A stretch of DNA of 6,271 nt, from the NCBI GenBank assembly GCA_947176875.1, contig CAMWSI010000051.1:1-6271 (forward strand), given 5' to 3'. The translations under genes were made by a program, and so were the position numbers. Origin of the DNA: an uncultured Bacteroidales bacterium (GTDB taxonomy: Bacteria > Bacteroidota > Bacteroidia > Bacteroidales > P3). Of the stretch, positions 1 through 6,271 are shown in pieces; within the stretch, counting starts at the first letter, position 1, and every line of letters begins with the position of its first letter. The notes below the pieces were generated by a model. It saw only the letters and a list, made by a program, of their open reading frames with translations, was not told the origin of the DNA and did not search any database.

Positions 1-716
1 TGGAATGCGTAGGTCAGAATATTACAGCCCATTTCCAAAGCCTTGCGACGGACGGCCTCCGAATCGCCATGCACGGATCCGTCTTCCCAGCCGTCGCCCA
101 AGTCGCATTCATAGGTGTAGAAACAGACGATGCGCCCCTCATGGATAAGGGCGAAAGCCTGCGGTGTCTTGTTGTCGTGTTCGTGAACTTTCGGCAGGCC
201 GCTACGGCTGTAATCGAAAACCTGATTGAAAATGGGATGGCTCAGCGGCACGGGCACGAATTCCTGTTCCGGAAACACCTTTTTCATCTCACGGCGGACA
301 AAAACATCCAGACCGTAATTGTCGTCAATATGCAGAAAGCCGCCGCAGGTAAGGTAACGCCGCAGGTTTCCGGCTTCGGCCTCGCTGAAAACGACATTGC
401 CGTGACCGGTCATATGCACGAACGGATAGTCGAATAAATCCGGACTGCCAACCTCGACGGTCGCATACTCGGGCTTAAGCCGGAACGGTGTCTCGGCATT
501 GCAGAAACGGATAAGACCGGAAAGTGAGGTCGGATTGGCATACCAATCGCCGCCGCCCCGATATTTGAGCAAGGCGACGGTAAGACGGGATTCGGCGGCA
601 ACTTGCGCATGTCCGGACGCCTGCGTCTGCCCGTATGATGGAACCGGACGGAGCCAAAACCCGATGCCCAAACACACCGGAAGGCCGTAGCGCCGAAAAA
701 TATCGATGAATTTCAT
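1..716 (-). CDS. DUF4159 domain protein, exported, C-terminus cut by window edge
   Basis: Reading from ATG at 716-714 the frame stays open to the left edge, giving 238 complete codons plus two bases. Only the last residues and the stop codon are missing, since the visible part already spans the family's usual length. Residues 1-30 look like a signal peptide (basic FRR, a hydrophobic stretch, then PVPSYGQ), so the mature protein is probably periplasmic. The family hallmarks are visible: KYRGGGDWYANPTSL (51-65), HMTGHGN (101-107), GGFLHIDDNYGLD (125-137), SHPIF (159-163), GLPKVHEHD (173-181) and YECDLGDGWED (202-212), ending in NILTYAF. These match DUF4159 (PF13709), described as having a class I glutamine-amidotransferase-like fold but no established activity; I see no assured catalytic triad. 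It starts 21 bases after the rsmE stop with no strong Shine-Dalgarno, so it is probably cotranscribed with rsmE and tyrS. Family assignment is firm; function unknown. Confidence 0.9.
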   Translation of the reverse strand, partial: MKFIDIFRRYGLPVCLGIGFWLRPVPSYGQTQASGHAQVAAESRLTVALLKYRGGGDWYANPTSLSGLIRFCNAETPFRLKPEYATVEVGSPDLFDYPFVHMTGHGNVVFSEAEAGNLRRYLTCGGFLHIDDNYGLDVFVRREMKKVFPEQEFVPVPLSHPIFNQVFDYSRSGLPKVHEHDNKTPQAFALIHEGRIVCFYTYECDLGDGWEDGSVHGDSEAVRRKALEMGCNILTYAF

Positions 717-737
717 ATGCTTCAAGCCGTCTCTACA

Positions 738-1595
738 TTACAACCATGCCAGCTGGGCCGCGCAAGCCGCGTACAGGGCGGCGGTCTCGGCCCGGAGCCG
801 GTTCGGCCCCAACAGCACGGGCACATACCCGGCCTGTACGGCTTCGGCCACCTCCTCAGGCGTGAAATCACCCTCCGGGCCGATGAGGACCGTCAGGCCT
901 CCGGCCTTGAGACGGTCCTGCGCCTGCCGCAGTAGGGCGGCCAATTCGACACGCGGGTACTGTTCGCCGCAATAGGCGATACATTTAAGCGGCCCCGAAT
1001 CCGGCCGCCCGGCCGCCCGGCACGCTTCGGCATCCAGGGCGACACCCGCCCCGGCAGGCGCACCCGCCGCCCGTTCGGCCTCCATAAACGCACGCCACGT
1101 ACACAAAGGCTCCAACCGAGGCTTATAGCGTTGCAACGATTGCTTCATTGCCGACACTAAAATCTTCTCCATACGGTCGGCCGGCAATTTGTCCCGCTCC
1201 GTCCGATGCGTCCGTACAAAACCGAAACAATCCGTACCCATCTCCGTCGCTTTTTCCAAAAACCACTCCATACGGTCGGTCTGCTTGGTCGGCGCCATGA
1301 CAATCCGTACCCGCGGCCGGCCGCCGGAAGCCGCGTCCGCCATCGCCAGCACCGTTTCTATGCGCGCCTCACAGCACTTGACATCCACCTGCTGCAATAC
1401 GGCCCGGTATAACGCCCCCTCGCCGTCCGTCACTTCGATAACGTCTCCCGCCCGCATCCGCAACACCTTGGCGCAATGCTGGCTCTCCTGCTCCGTCAGA
1501 TAGCAGATTTCCGGCGCCGACACCGTCCCGGCGGCTTCAGAGGCCACCGATGCGCACCCGTCGAACCACCGGGCGTAAAAACGCGTCAGTCCCAT
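738..1595 (-). CDS. rsmE: 16S rRNA (uracil-1498-N3)-methyltransferase RsmE
   Basis: This enzyme methylates N3 of U1498 in helix 44 of 16S rRNA, using S-adenosylmethionine, in the assembled small subunit. It has an N-terminal PUA-like domain (about residues 1-82, with LTEQESQHCAKVLRMRAGD at 33-51) and a C-terminal SPOUT methyltransferase domain (about 95-285). Diagnostic stretches are DRMEWFLEKATEMG (107-120), EKILVSAMKQS (143-153), the SAM-binding loop LIGPEGDFTPEE (237-248) and the knot segment LGPNRLRAETAALY (262-275). At 285 residues it is longer than the roughly 240 usual for the family. The extra length is Ala/Gly-rich and sits near 13-28, 86-93 and 176-202. The start codon lies 7 bases after the tyrS stop. 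An AAGGA is present but only 2 bases before ATG, so translation may depend on coupling to tyrS. Function is secure from the SPOUT motifs. Confidence 0.95.
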   Translation of the reverse strand: MGLTRFYARWFDGCASVASEAAGTVSAPEICYLTEQESQHCAKVLRMRAGDVIEVTDGEGALYRAVLQQVDVKCCEARIETVLAMADAASGGRPRVRIVMAPTKQTDRMEWFLEKATEMGTDCFGFVRTHRTERDKLPADRMEKILVSAMKQSLQRYKPRLEPLCTWRAFMEAERAAGAPAGAGVALDAEACRAAGRPDSGPLKCIAYCGEQYPRVELAALLRQAQDRLKAGGLTVLIGPEGDFTPEEVAEAVQAGYVPVLLGPNRLRAETAALYAACAAQLAWL

Positions 1596-1597
1596 AA

Positions 1598-1602
1598 TCC
1601 TT
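1598..1602 (-). promoter_or_regulatory. Weak Shine-Dalgarno-like AAGGA before rsmE
   Basis: On the minus strand the tyrS stop TAA is followed directly by AAGGATT and then the rsmE ATG. AAGGA is complementary to the 16S rRNA tail, but its 2-base spacing to the start codon is shorter than the usual 5-9. It supports this ATG as the start only weakly; the tight 7-base junction with tyrS is the stronger argument. Confidence 0.35.
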
Positions 1603-2895
1603 TTAACGCACCTGTACGACGTAATAATTCTTCTTGCCTTTCTGTACGAGGATATAGGCCCCGTTCAGCAAAAGTGACGGATCGACGGGTGTTTCCTCGT
1701 TCACCTTCTGCTTATTGACCGAAACGCTGTTCTCTTTCAACGCACGCCGCGCCTCTCCTTTGGAGGCGAAAATGCCCGTGTCCTTCGAAAGGAATTCTAT
1801 CATGCCCACGCCCGCGTCCAATGTCGTCCGGTTCATGTCGCAACGCGGCACGCCATCGAAAACAGACAGGAACATCTTTTCAGACAAATGCTTCAACGCC
1901 TCGGTCGTGCCTTTGCCGAACAGTATCTCGGAAGCCTCCACGGCCGCGTTGTAATCGGCTTCGGAATGCACCTGTACCGTAATCTCGCGCGCCAAAGCCT
2001 TCTGCAACGCCCGCAGATGCGGCGCCTGCCGGTGTTCGGCCTCCAAAGCCTCTATCTCCTCACGGCTCAAGAGCGTAAAGATACGGATGTAACGCGCCGC
2101 GTCATCGTCCGAACAATTGAGCCAGAACTGGTAGAACTGATAGGGCGACGTCCGTTCCGGATCGAGCCATACGTTGCCGCTTTCGGTCTTGCCGAATTTA
2201 CCGCCGTCGGCTTTGGTAATCAACGGACAGGTCAGGCCGTAGGCCTCCGCGCCGAGTTTGCGCCGGATCAATTCCGTACCGGTCGTGATATTGCCCCACT
2301 GGTCGGATCCGCCCATCTGCAACTTGCAGCCTTTGGCCTGAAACAGATGGAAAAAGTCGAAACCCTGCACGAGCTGGTACGTGAATTCGGTAAACGACAT
2401 GCCGTCGGTACCGGTTTCGCCTGAAAAACGCTTTTTAACCGAATCCTTGGCCATCATATAGTTCACCGTGATGTGTTTGCCTATATCGCGGATAAACGCC
2501 AGAAAACTCATGTCTTTCATCCAATCGTAATTGTTCACGAGTTCGGCGCGGTTCGGCCCGTCCGAATCGAAATCCAGAAACTTGGCCAGCTGACGCTGGA
2601 TGCAGGCCTGATTGTGACGCAACGACTCCTCGTCCAGCAATTTGCGCTCCTGCGATTTACCCGAAGGGTCACCGATCATGCCCGTGGCACCGCCCACCAA
2701 GGCCAACGGTTTATGGCCGCAACGTTGCAGATGCTTCAGCATCATGATGCCGACCAAATGTCCGATATGCAATGAGTCGGCCGTCGGGTCGATCCCCACA
2801 TAAGCCGTCACCTGTTCCTTATTCAGCAATTCTTCCGTTCCGGGCATCATGCTGTGCAACATGCCCCGCCAACGTAATTCCTCTACAAAATCCAT
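1603..2895 (-). CDS. tyrS: Tyrosyl-tRNA synthetase (TyrRS)
   Basis: This class Ic aminoacyl-tRNA synthetase activates tyrosine with ATP and charges tRNA-Tyr in the cytoplasm. The 430-residue length is normal for the bacterial TyrRS form. In order: the start of the Rossmann fold with [15 protein letters not shown] (32-46, containing the HIGH signature at 43-46), the tyrosine-recognition region [11 protein letters not shown] (171-181), [11 protein letters not shown] (193-203), and the KMSKS-equivalent loop KFGKT (233-237), a variant I recall as common in Bacteroidota. An anticodon-binding helical region follows, and a C-terminal S4 RNA-binding domain spans about 365-430 ([17 protein letters not shown] at 378-394). 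It is the first gene of a tight cluster with rsmE and the DUF4159 gene. The 25 bases before ATG are A/T-rich without a Shine-Dalgarno, and an intrinsic terminator lies just upstream. All key motifs are intact. Confidence 0.98.
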   Translation of the reverse strand: MDFVEELRWRGMLHSMMPGTEELLNKEQVTAYVGIDPTADSLHIGHLVGIMMLKHLQRCGHKPLALVGGATGMIGDPSGKSQERKLLDEESLRHNQACIQRQLAKFLDFDSDGPNRAELVNNYDWMKDMSFLAFIRDIGKHITVNYMMAKDSVKKRFSGETGTDGMSFTEFTYQLVQGFDFFHLFQAKGCKLQMGGSDQWGNITTGTELIRRKLGAEAYGLTCPLITKADGGKFGKTESGNVWLDPERTSPYQFYQFWLNCSDDDAARYIRIFTLLSREEIEALEAEHRQAPHLRALQKALAREITVQVHSEADYNAAVEASEILFGKGTTEALKHLSEKMFLSVFDGVPRCDMNRTTLDAGVGMIEFLSKDTGIFASKGEARRALKENSVSVNKQKVNEETPVDPSLLLNGAYILVQKGKKNYYVVQVR

Positions 2896-2919
2896 CGTTT
2901 TTATTGTTTGTTATGATTT

Positions 2920-2951
2920 AAAAAAAGCCGCCCCGAAGCGGAGCGGCTTTT
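2920..2951 (-). terminator. Intrinsic terminator after the Lcl_C-like lipoprotein gene
   Basis: Nine perfect pairs form between 2923-2931 (AAAAGCCGC on the plus strand) and 2943-2951 (GCGGCTTTT). A C/A mismatch, three more G-C pairs and a 3-base loop (2936-2938) close the top. Read on the minus strand the hairpin ends in seven consecutive T (2926-2920), a classic rho-independent terminator. It lies 24 bases past the lipoprotein stop codon. On the plus strand only four T follow, and no plus-strand gene needs it. It also sits immediately before tyrS, so it could affect tyrS expression. Confidence 0.9.
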
Positions 2952-2974
2952 GTATCGTCAAGACCTGAAATCGG

Positions 2975-4282
2975 TTATTTCAACGGCCATTCCACTTTAC
3001 GTATCGCACGAATATTGACACGGTAGTTGTTGTTGGCTTTCGGAATATAGCTTTCCACACCGTTATCCGTAAAGCATTTGTACCATGCGGTCTGTGCATT
3101 TTTCTCATTCGAAGACCAATAGCAGTTCTGCAACGGTTCGAAACCTTTCGTCCCGGCGTTCATTTCATTGATCTTGTTTTTGGCATCGAACAGGTATCTC
3201 AATTCGGCACGCGACGGCAGATACCACTGCCCTTGCGTATATTTGAACGCCGTATCGGCCGCATAAGCGGTTCTGTTCTCTTCATAACCATTCGTGAAAT
3301 AGTTACGGCACGTACGCGCGGCACTGCTGCTGTCCGGTGTCACTTTCTGTCTGCAGGGCACGTCGGCATTCACGATTTTGTCCGTATTGACGGAACCGTC
3401 CGGATCTTCCTCGCCTATGCCGATATAACTGAAACTCCAATTCGTATCAAGCGCGTATTGCCATTCGCCGCTGACCATCACTTTCCGGTCGCCTTTCTTC
3501 ACGCTATTCCATAAGGTATCGGAATAACCGGCCTCCATAACCTTATAGGTTCTCGTCCTTCTTTCCACCGTATCTTCAAACGGACGATACAACGTTACAT
3601 TTTCTCCGCTTTCAAACGTACCGTTTACGGCCAACGCGTATTTCCGACCGCCGACGGTGACCGTATCTTCTGTCCAAGTCGTATCACTGAACAACTCCAC
3701 CGTAACGCCCGTCAAAATCGTATCGACATCGATCAATTCTCCGATAAAGCCGAGATAGGCCGTCGCTTCCTCATAGGGCGGCAGAACCTGTTCGCCGTTT
3801 TCCTTGTACGCTTTATAACGCAACATCGGATATATCGTGATGACCGAATCGTTTTCCTCGTAATCATATCTCGTGAACTTCTCCGGTTCATTGACTATGG
3901 AACCCGGCAAAATGGAATCGTCGATAGAGGTTTTGCCCACGAAATGTTTAATGGAACGCGTAACCTCCGCCCATATCGTATCTTTCTCCATAACGGTATC
4001 GGTTCCGAAAACGCTCCAGGTAAAATCACTTTCCCATATATGGTCTCTCGTCGCTACCGTCTGACGGTCGCGTTTCAAATCGTTCATACTGCAGACCAAA
4101 GCATAACCGGCACTTTCATCCACATGGAAAATAATGCCGTCGCCGCCCATCGTCGACGTCGCGGACGCGGTGTTGTAAATCTCACCGACCGACGGATGTA
4201 ATTTGACCTCGTTCTGTTTGCAAGATACCAAACTCATTGCAACCAATGTCGCCAAGGCAAAAACAGGAAATAACCTTTTCAT
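2975..4282 (-). CDS. Lipoprotein with an Lcl_C/DUF1566-like domain, apparently split by a long insert
   Basis: The protein has 435 residues and opens with a lipoprotein signal peptide: basic KR, a hydrophobic core, and the lipobox LVSC with the acylated Cys at 21. It is therefore an envelope lipoprotein, either periplasmic or on the cell surface. The C-terminal part (about 321-430) resembles the Lcl_C/DUF1566 domain (PF07603): GQWYLPSRAELRYLF (351-365), the Asn-rich KNKINEMN, CYWSSNE (387-393), AWYKCF (399-404) and YRVNIRAIRKV (420-430). The opening strand of that domain type, normally GGIIFYVDE-like, appears instead at 47-62 (GDGIIFHVDESAGYAL). The roughly 240 residues between form an insert rich in Asp-Thr pairs and aromatic strands, probably beta-rich. 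Function is unknown; relatives of the domain occur in surface and adhesion proteins, but I see no direct evidence of binding here. It stands alone, with its own promoter and terminator, and its base composition is less GC-rich than that of rsmE or tyrS. Confidence is high for gene and lipobox, moderate for the domain. Confidence 0.85.
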   Translation of the reverse strand: MKRLFPVFALATLVAMSLVSCKQNEVKLHPSVGEIYNTASATSTMGGDGIIFHVDESAGYALVCSMNDLKRDRQTVATRDHIWESDFTWSVFGTDTVMEKDTIWAEVTRSIKHFVGKTSIDDSILPGSIVNEPEKFTRYDYEENDSVITIYPMLRYKAYKENGEQVLPPYEEATAYLGFIGELIDVDTILTGVTVELFSDTTWTEDTVTVGGRKYALAVNGTFESGENVTLYRPFEDTVERRTRTYKVMEAGYSDTLWNSVKKGDRKVMVSGEWQYALDTNWSFSYIGIGEEDPDGSVNTDKIVNADVPCRQKVTPDSSSAARTCRNYFTNGYEENRTAYAADTAFKYTQGQWYLPSRAELRYLFDAKNKINEMNAGTKGFEPLQNCYWSSNEKNAQTAWYKCFTDNGVESYIPKANNNYRVNIRAIRKVEWPLK

Positions 4283-4418
4283 TATCAGTTAGTATATTGT
4301 TATTAATAAAAATCTCCAATTATCTGTAAGCCCCCAAAGTTAATGGATTTTTCCAAGAAAACAAAGAAAGAGCCGATTTTAGCGAATATTCCGGTTCCAT
4401 TGCTCCGGAGATTCAACC
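4283..4418. other. Intergenic region between the transporter and lipoprotein genes
   Basis: These 136 bases hold the promoter at 4335-4365 and an A/T-rich leader. A short inverted repeat (TCCGG at 4390-4394 with CCGGA at 4405-4409, 10-base loop) lies 9 bases past the transporter stop, but no T run follows it. I therefore see no convincing terminator for the transporter gene, and read-through into the lipoprotein gene is possible. No small gene is apparent. Confidence 0.6.
4335..4365 (-). promoter_or_regulatory. Bacteroidota-type promoter for the lipoprotein gene
   Basis: On the minus strand TTTG (4365-4362) is followed after 19 bases by TAACTTTG (4342-4335). These match the -33 TTTG and -7 TAnnTTTG elements of the main Bacteroidota sigma factor with no mismatch and normal spacing. 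Transcription would begin near 4329, giving an A/T-rich leader of roughly 45 bases before the ATG at 4282, with no Shine-Dalgarno. The match lies in a non-coding gap in the right orientation. No start site has been measured. Confidence 0.75.
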
Positions 4419-5660
4419 TCATCGCCTGACCTCTCCATTCCGCCAAGCATACAGGCCTATAATCCCGTAGCAGACCGGCAAGATGGAATAGGCGGCCTGC
4501 AAACCGATCCGGTCGGCCGCGAAACCATAGCCCAACGGCAACACGGCACCGCCTACGATGGCCATAATCAACAGGGAGGATCCGATGTGAAGATGCTGGC
4601 CGAGTCCTTGGACGGCCAAGCCCCAGACAGACGGCCATATCATGGCGTTGGCCAGCCCCAAGGCCGCCAGCAGGAACAACGAAACAGCACCCGGCGTCCA
4701 CAAGGCGGCGCCGCTCAACAGAATGCCGGCCGCACACGAGACCGACAAAGCCTGCCGTTGCGAGAAATGTTTCGGAACGCCCCAGATACCGATAAAATAA
4801 CCGGCCAGCAACATGAGCATTGACAGCACGGGAAACCAACGGGCCTGATCCGAACCATAGCCTAAGGAAAACGCATAGTTGATCAACGTGTCTATGCTGA
4901 TGACTTCCGCGCCCACATAAAAGAATATGGCCGCCATACCCCCGCATAAAGCCGGATAACGGCGCAACGAGAATCTTTCGGAAACGACGGCCTTTTCCTC
5001 CGCAATTTCCGGCAAGGCGGAATAATGTATCCAGACAGCCAGTAAAAAAAGGCTGACCACGATGAAAACATAAGGCACGATACACTGGCGCGCCAACTCA
5101 TCCAACAACGGCACATGCAAAAACGGTTGGTCGCCGGTTTTCGCAATTTGCAACTGTATCTGTTCGGCCTTCTTGATGGTGAACGAAGAGAGCAACAGCG
5201 GCGCCAGCATACCGGCCGTCTTGTTGCATACACCCATGATGCTGATGCGGCGGGCGGCGCTCTCGGGCGAACCCAATACGGCCGCATACGGATTGGCCGC
5301 CGTCTGGAGCAACGTCAGACCGCCGCCCAACAGAAACAGCCCGATGAGGAAAAGCGGGTAGGAACGCACCGCGGCCGCCGGCAGGAATACGAGCGCCCCG
5401 AGCGACATAATCCAGAGTCCGACCGACATCGACCGTTTATAACCCAACTTTCCGATGATGCCCGAAGCGAACGGCGCCAGAACGAAATAGGCGATGTAAA
5501 ACGCGAACGTCACGAAATAGGATTGAAAATTCGTCAGTTCGCAGGCGGTTTTCAGAAAAGGCACCAATACGGAATTAAGCCATGTGATGAAACCGAAAAT
5601 GAAAAACAGGAGGCCTATGATCAACAGCGGAGAGAATTTCCTTTTGTCGTTATTTTCCAT
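4419..5660 (-). CDS. Sugar MFS transporter, FucP/GluP (glucose/galactose) branch
   Basis: This inner-membrane permease has 413 residues and about twelve hydrophobic helices (roughly 13-33, 47-66, 80-96, 101-120, 143-160, 194-213, 237-257, 277-296, 303-322, 326-345, 360-380, 388-405). Its substrate is probably a hexose or amino sugar, imported by secondary transport. The family signature is strong: GFITWLNSVLVPFLK (23-37), YFVTFAFYIAYF (48-59), GGGLTLLQTAANPYAAVLG (112-130), RRISIMGVCNKTAG (137-150), FFYVGAEVISIDTLINY (246-262) and LLIMAIVGGAVLP (363-375). These fit the GluP-type glucose/galactose transporters better than E. coli FucP. The acidic positions I recall as important in FucP (D46 and E135) correspond here to S30 and Q119, which I remember as usual for the GluP branch. 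The first Met is chosen because the first helix follows at once and the next Met is far inside. The gene lies alone, 90 bases from rubrerythrin and behind its terminator, with no sugar-catabolism genes in view, so the substrate cannot be fixed. Confidence 0.9.
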   Translation of the reverse strand: MENNDKRKFSPLLIIGLLFFIFGFITWLNSVLVPFLKTACELTNFQSYFVTFAFYIAYFVLAPFASGIIGKLGYKRSMSVGLWIMSLGALVFLPAAAVRSYPLFLIGLFLLGGGLTLLQTAANPYAAVLGSPESAARRISIMGVCNKTAGMLAPLLLSSFTIKKAEQIQLQIAKTGDQPFLHVPLLDELARQCIVPYVFIVVSLFLLAVWIHYSALPEIAEEKAVVSERFSLRRYPALCGGMAAIFFYVGAEVISIDTLINYAFSLGYGSDQARWFPVLSMLMLLAGYFIGIWGVPKHFSQRQALSVSCAAGILLSGAALWTPGAVSLFLLAALGLANAMIWPSVWGLAVQGLGQHLHIGSSLLIMAIVGGAVLPLGYGFAADRIGLQAAYSILPVCYGIIGLYAWRNGEVRR

Positions 5661-5690
5661 ACTCTATTTATTTGCATTATTCTGTCGTCC

Positions 5691-5731
5691 AAAAGAAAAG
5701 CCCCGCCGTCTGCAAGCAGGGCAGGGCCTTT
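5691..5731 (-). terminator. Intrinsic terminator after rubrerythrin
   Basis: Arms at 5696-5707 and 5720-5731 pair over 12 positions (two G-U pairs on the minus-strand RNA). An inner CTG/CAG stem with a 4-base loop (5713-5716) extends it across a 2-base bulge. On the minus strand the hairpin runs into TTTTCTTTT (5699-5691). It begins 19 bases past the rubrerythrin stop and separates that gene from the transporter. Confidence 0.88.
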
Positions 5732-5750
5732 CAAGAACCTGAACGGTATT

Positions 5751-6271
5751 TTAATATTCTCTTACCTGCAATTGGTAGTACGCCTGCGGGTGTTTGCAAG
5801 CCGGACATACGGCGGGCGCCTTTTTGCCGAAATGAACGTAACCACAGTTACGGCAATACCAATAAACTTTTTCCTCTCTTTCGAAAACGCGGTTTTTCTC
5901 CACGTTTTCCAACAGTTTACGGTAACGGTTTTCGTGTTCCTGTTCCACTTCCGAAATTTCACGGAAAGAATGGGCGATATCGCCGAAACCTTCCTTCTCG
6001 GCGGTTTCGGCAAAAGCGGGATACAGATCCTGCGCCTCTTCGTGTTCGCCTTCGGCAGCCGCTTTCAAGTTAGCCTTCGTATCAAGGATTTCACCGGCCG
6101 GATAGGAAGCCGTGATCTCCACCATGCCGCCTTTCAGATATTTGAAGAAAATCTTGGCGTGTTCCTCTTCCTGACGTGCCGTTTCTTCAAAAATAGCCGC
6201 TATCTGTTCATAACCGACTTTCTTCGCCTGCTTGGCAAAAAACGTATAACGGTTTTTGGCCTGAGATTCTC
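5751..6271 (-). CDS. rbr: Rubrerythrin, N-terminus cut by window edge
   Basis: This is a cytoplasmic non-heme diiron peroxidase that reduces hydrogen peroxide in anaerobes, using electrons passed through its own rubredoxin-like centre. The frame is open from 6269 to the stop at 5751-5753, giving 172 complete residues. About 20 N-terminal residues lie beyond the edge, since the visible part begins ESQAKNRYTFFAKQAKK, just inside the first iron-binding helix. The four-helix ferritin-like domain carries its ligand motifs: the first Glu of ESQAKNRY (6267-6269), the ExxH in ARQEEEHAK, AAEGEHEEA, and the ExxH in SEVEQEHENRY. The C-terminal rubredoxin-like domain has CRNC and CPAC separated by 12 residues, followed by HPQAYYQ, enough for one Fe(Cys)4 site. 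An internal Met at 6123-6125 is not the start, because conserved helix and ligand residues lie before it. An intrinsic terminator follows, so it ends its transcript here. Confidence 0.97.
   Translation of the reverse strand, partial: ESQAKNRYTFFAKQAKKVGYEQIAAIFEETARQEEEHAKIFFKYLKGGMVEITASYPAGEILDTKANLKAAAEGEHEEAQDLYPAFAETAEKEGFGDIAHSFREISEVEQEHENRYRKLLENVEKNRVFEREEKVYWYCRNCGYVHFGKKAPAVCPACKHPQAYYQLQVREY

Noticed and set aside
69..437. A 122-codon open frame on the plus strand
   Set aside because: It is antisense to the DUF4159 gene, which shows its family motifs on the minus strand over the same bases.
1888..2424. A 178-codon open frame on the plus strand
   Set aside because: It lies wholly opposite tyrS, whose protein sequence is conserved across the same stretch; it is an antisense shadow with no domain I recognise.
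2896..2975. TTGACG before tyrS as a classical -35 box
   Set aside because: No -10 element follows at suitable spacing, the terminator hairpin occupies that position, and Bacteroidota do not normally use this consensus.
4390..4409. Inverted repeat after the transporter stop as a terminator
   Set aside because: The stem has only five pairs around a 10-base loop and no T run follows on the minus strand.
4303..5085. A 260-codon open frame on the minus strand
   Set aside because: It overlaps the transporter gene in another frame, its product is rich in Arg, Gly and Cys without a recognisable domain, and the transporter frame has clear family motifs throughout.
5658..5694. Promoter for the transporter gene (TTTG at 5693-5690, then TAAATAGA after 19 bases)
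   Set aside because: The second element matches TAnnTTTG poorly and would place the start of transcription at the start codon; too weak to annotate.
5751..6125. A complete-looking 124-residue rubrerythrin starting at the Met at 6125
   Set aside because: The same frame continues upstream to the window edge with conserved rubrerythrin residues, including iron ligands, so this Met is internal.
1..6271. CRISPR arrays, insertion sequences, attachment sites, tRNA or rRNA genes, defence or secretion systems
   Set aside because: Reading both strands I found no regularly spaced repeats, transposase or integrase motifs, or tRNA-like folds; the window is filled by six ordinary genes with short gaps.

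Overview
The window looks like an ordinary chromosomal segment of a Bacteroidota bacterium. A gut Bacteroidales member such as an Alistipes or other Rikenellaceae relative is my best guess (inference). The reasons are: a sequence upstream of the lipoprotein gene that matches the Bacteroidota promoter (TTTG, 19 bases, TAnnTTTG); start codons mostly without a good Shine-Dalgarno sequence; a DUF4159 gene next to rsmE; a small exported lipoprotein with an Lcl_C-type (DUF1566) domain; a GluP-type sugar transporter; and the KFGKT form of the tyrosyl-tRNA synthetase signature. The housekeeping genes are moderately to strongly GC-rich and the lipoprotein gene is visibly less so. Every recognised gene is on the minus strand, so the order of transcription runs from the right end to the left end.

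Layout in transcription order: (1) a rubrerythrin whose first residues lie beyond the right edge (5751-6271), closed by a strong intrinsic terminator (5691-5731). (2) A 12-helix sugar transporter of the FucP/GluP branch of the major facilitator superfamily (4419-5660). (3) A 136-base gap carrying a good promoter (4335-4365), then a 435-residue lipoprotein (2975-4282) that ends in an intrinsic terminator (2920-2951). (4) A tight cluster tyrS (1603-2895), rsmE (738-1595) and a DUF4159 gene (1-716, its last residues beyond the left edge), with gaps of only 7 and 21 bases, very probably one operon.

The last group combines tRNA charging (TyrRS) and 16S rRNA base methylation (RsmE) with a conserved exported protein of unknown function. 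Rubrerythrin is a peroxide-detoxifying diiron enzyme typical of anaerobes. The transporter probably takes up a hexose. The lipoprotein has no known function.

I see no mobile element, CRISPR array, phage gene, tRNA/rRNA gene or defence system. The points most worth a second look are the lipoprotein, in which an Lcl_C-like domain appears to be split by a long insert rich in Asp-Thr motifs; the terminator hairpin only 24 bases before the tyrS start codon, which leaves almost no room for a separate promoter; and the DUF4159 protein in the tyrS-rsmE operon.
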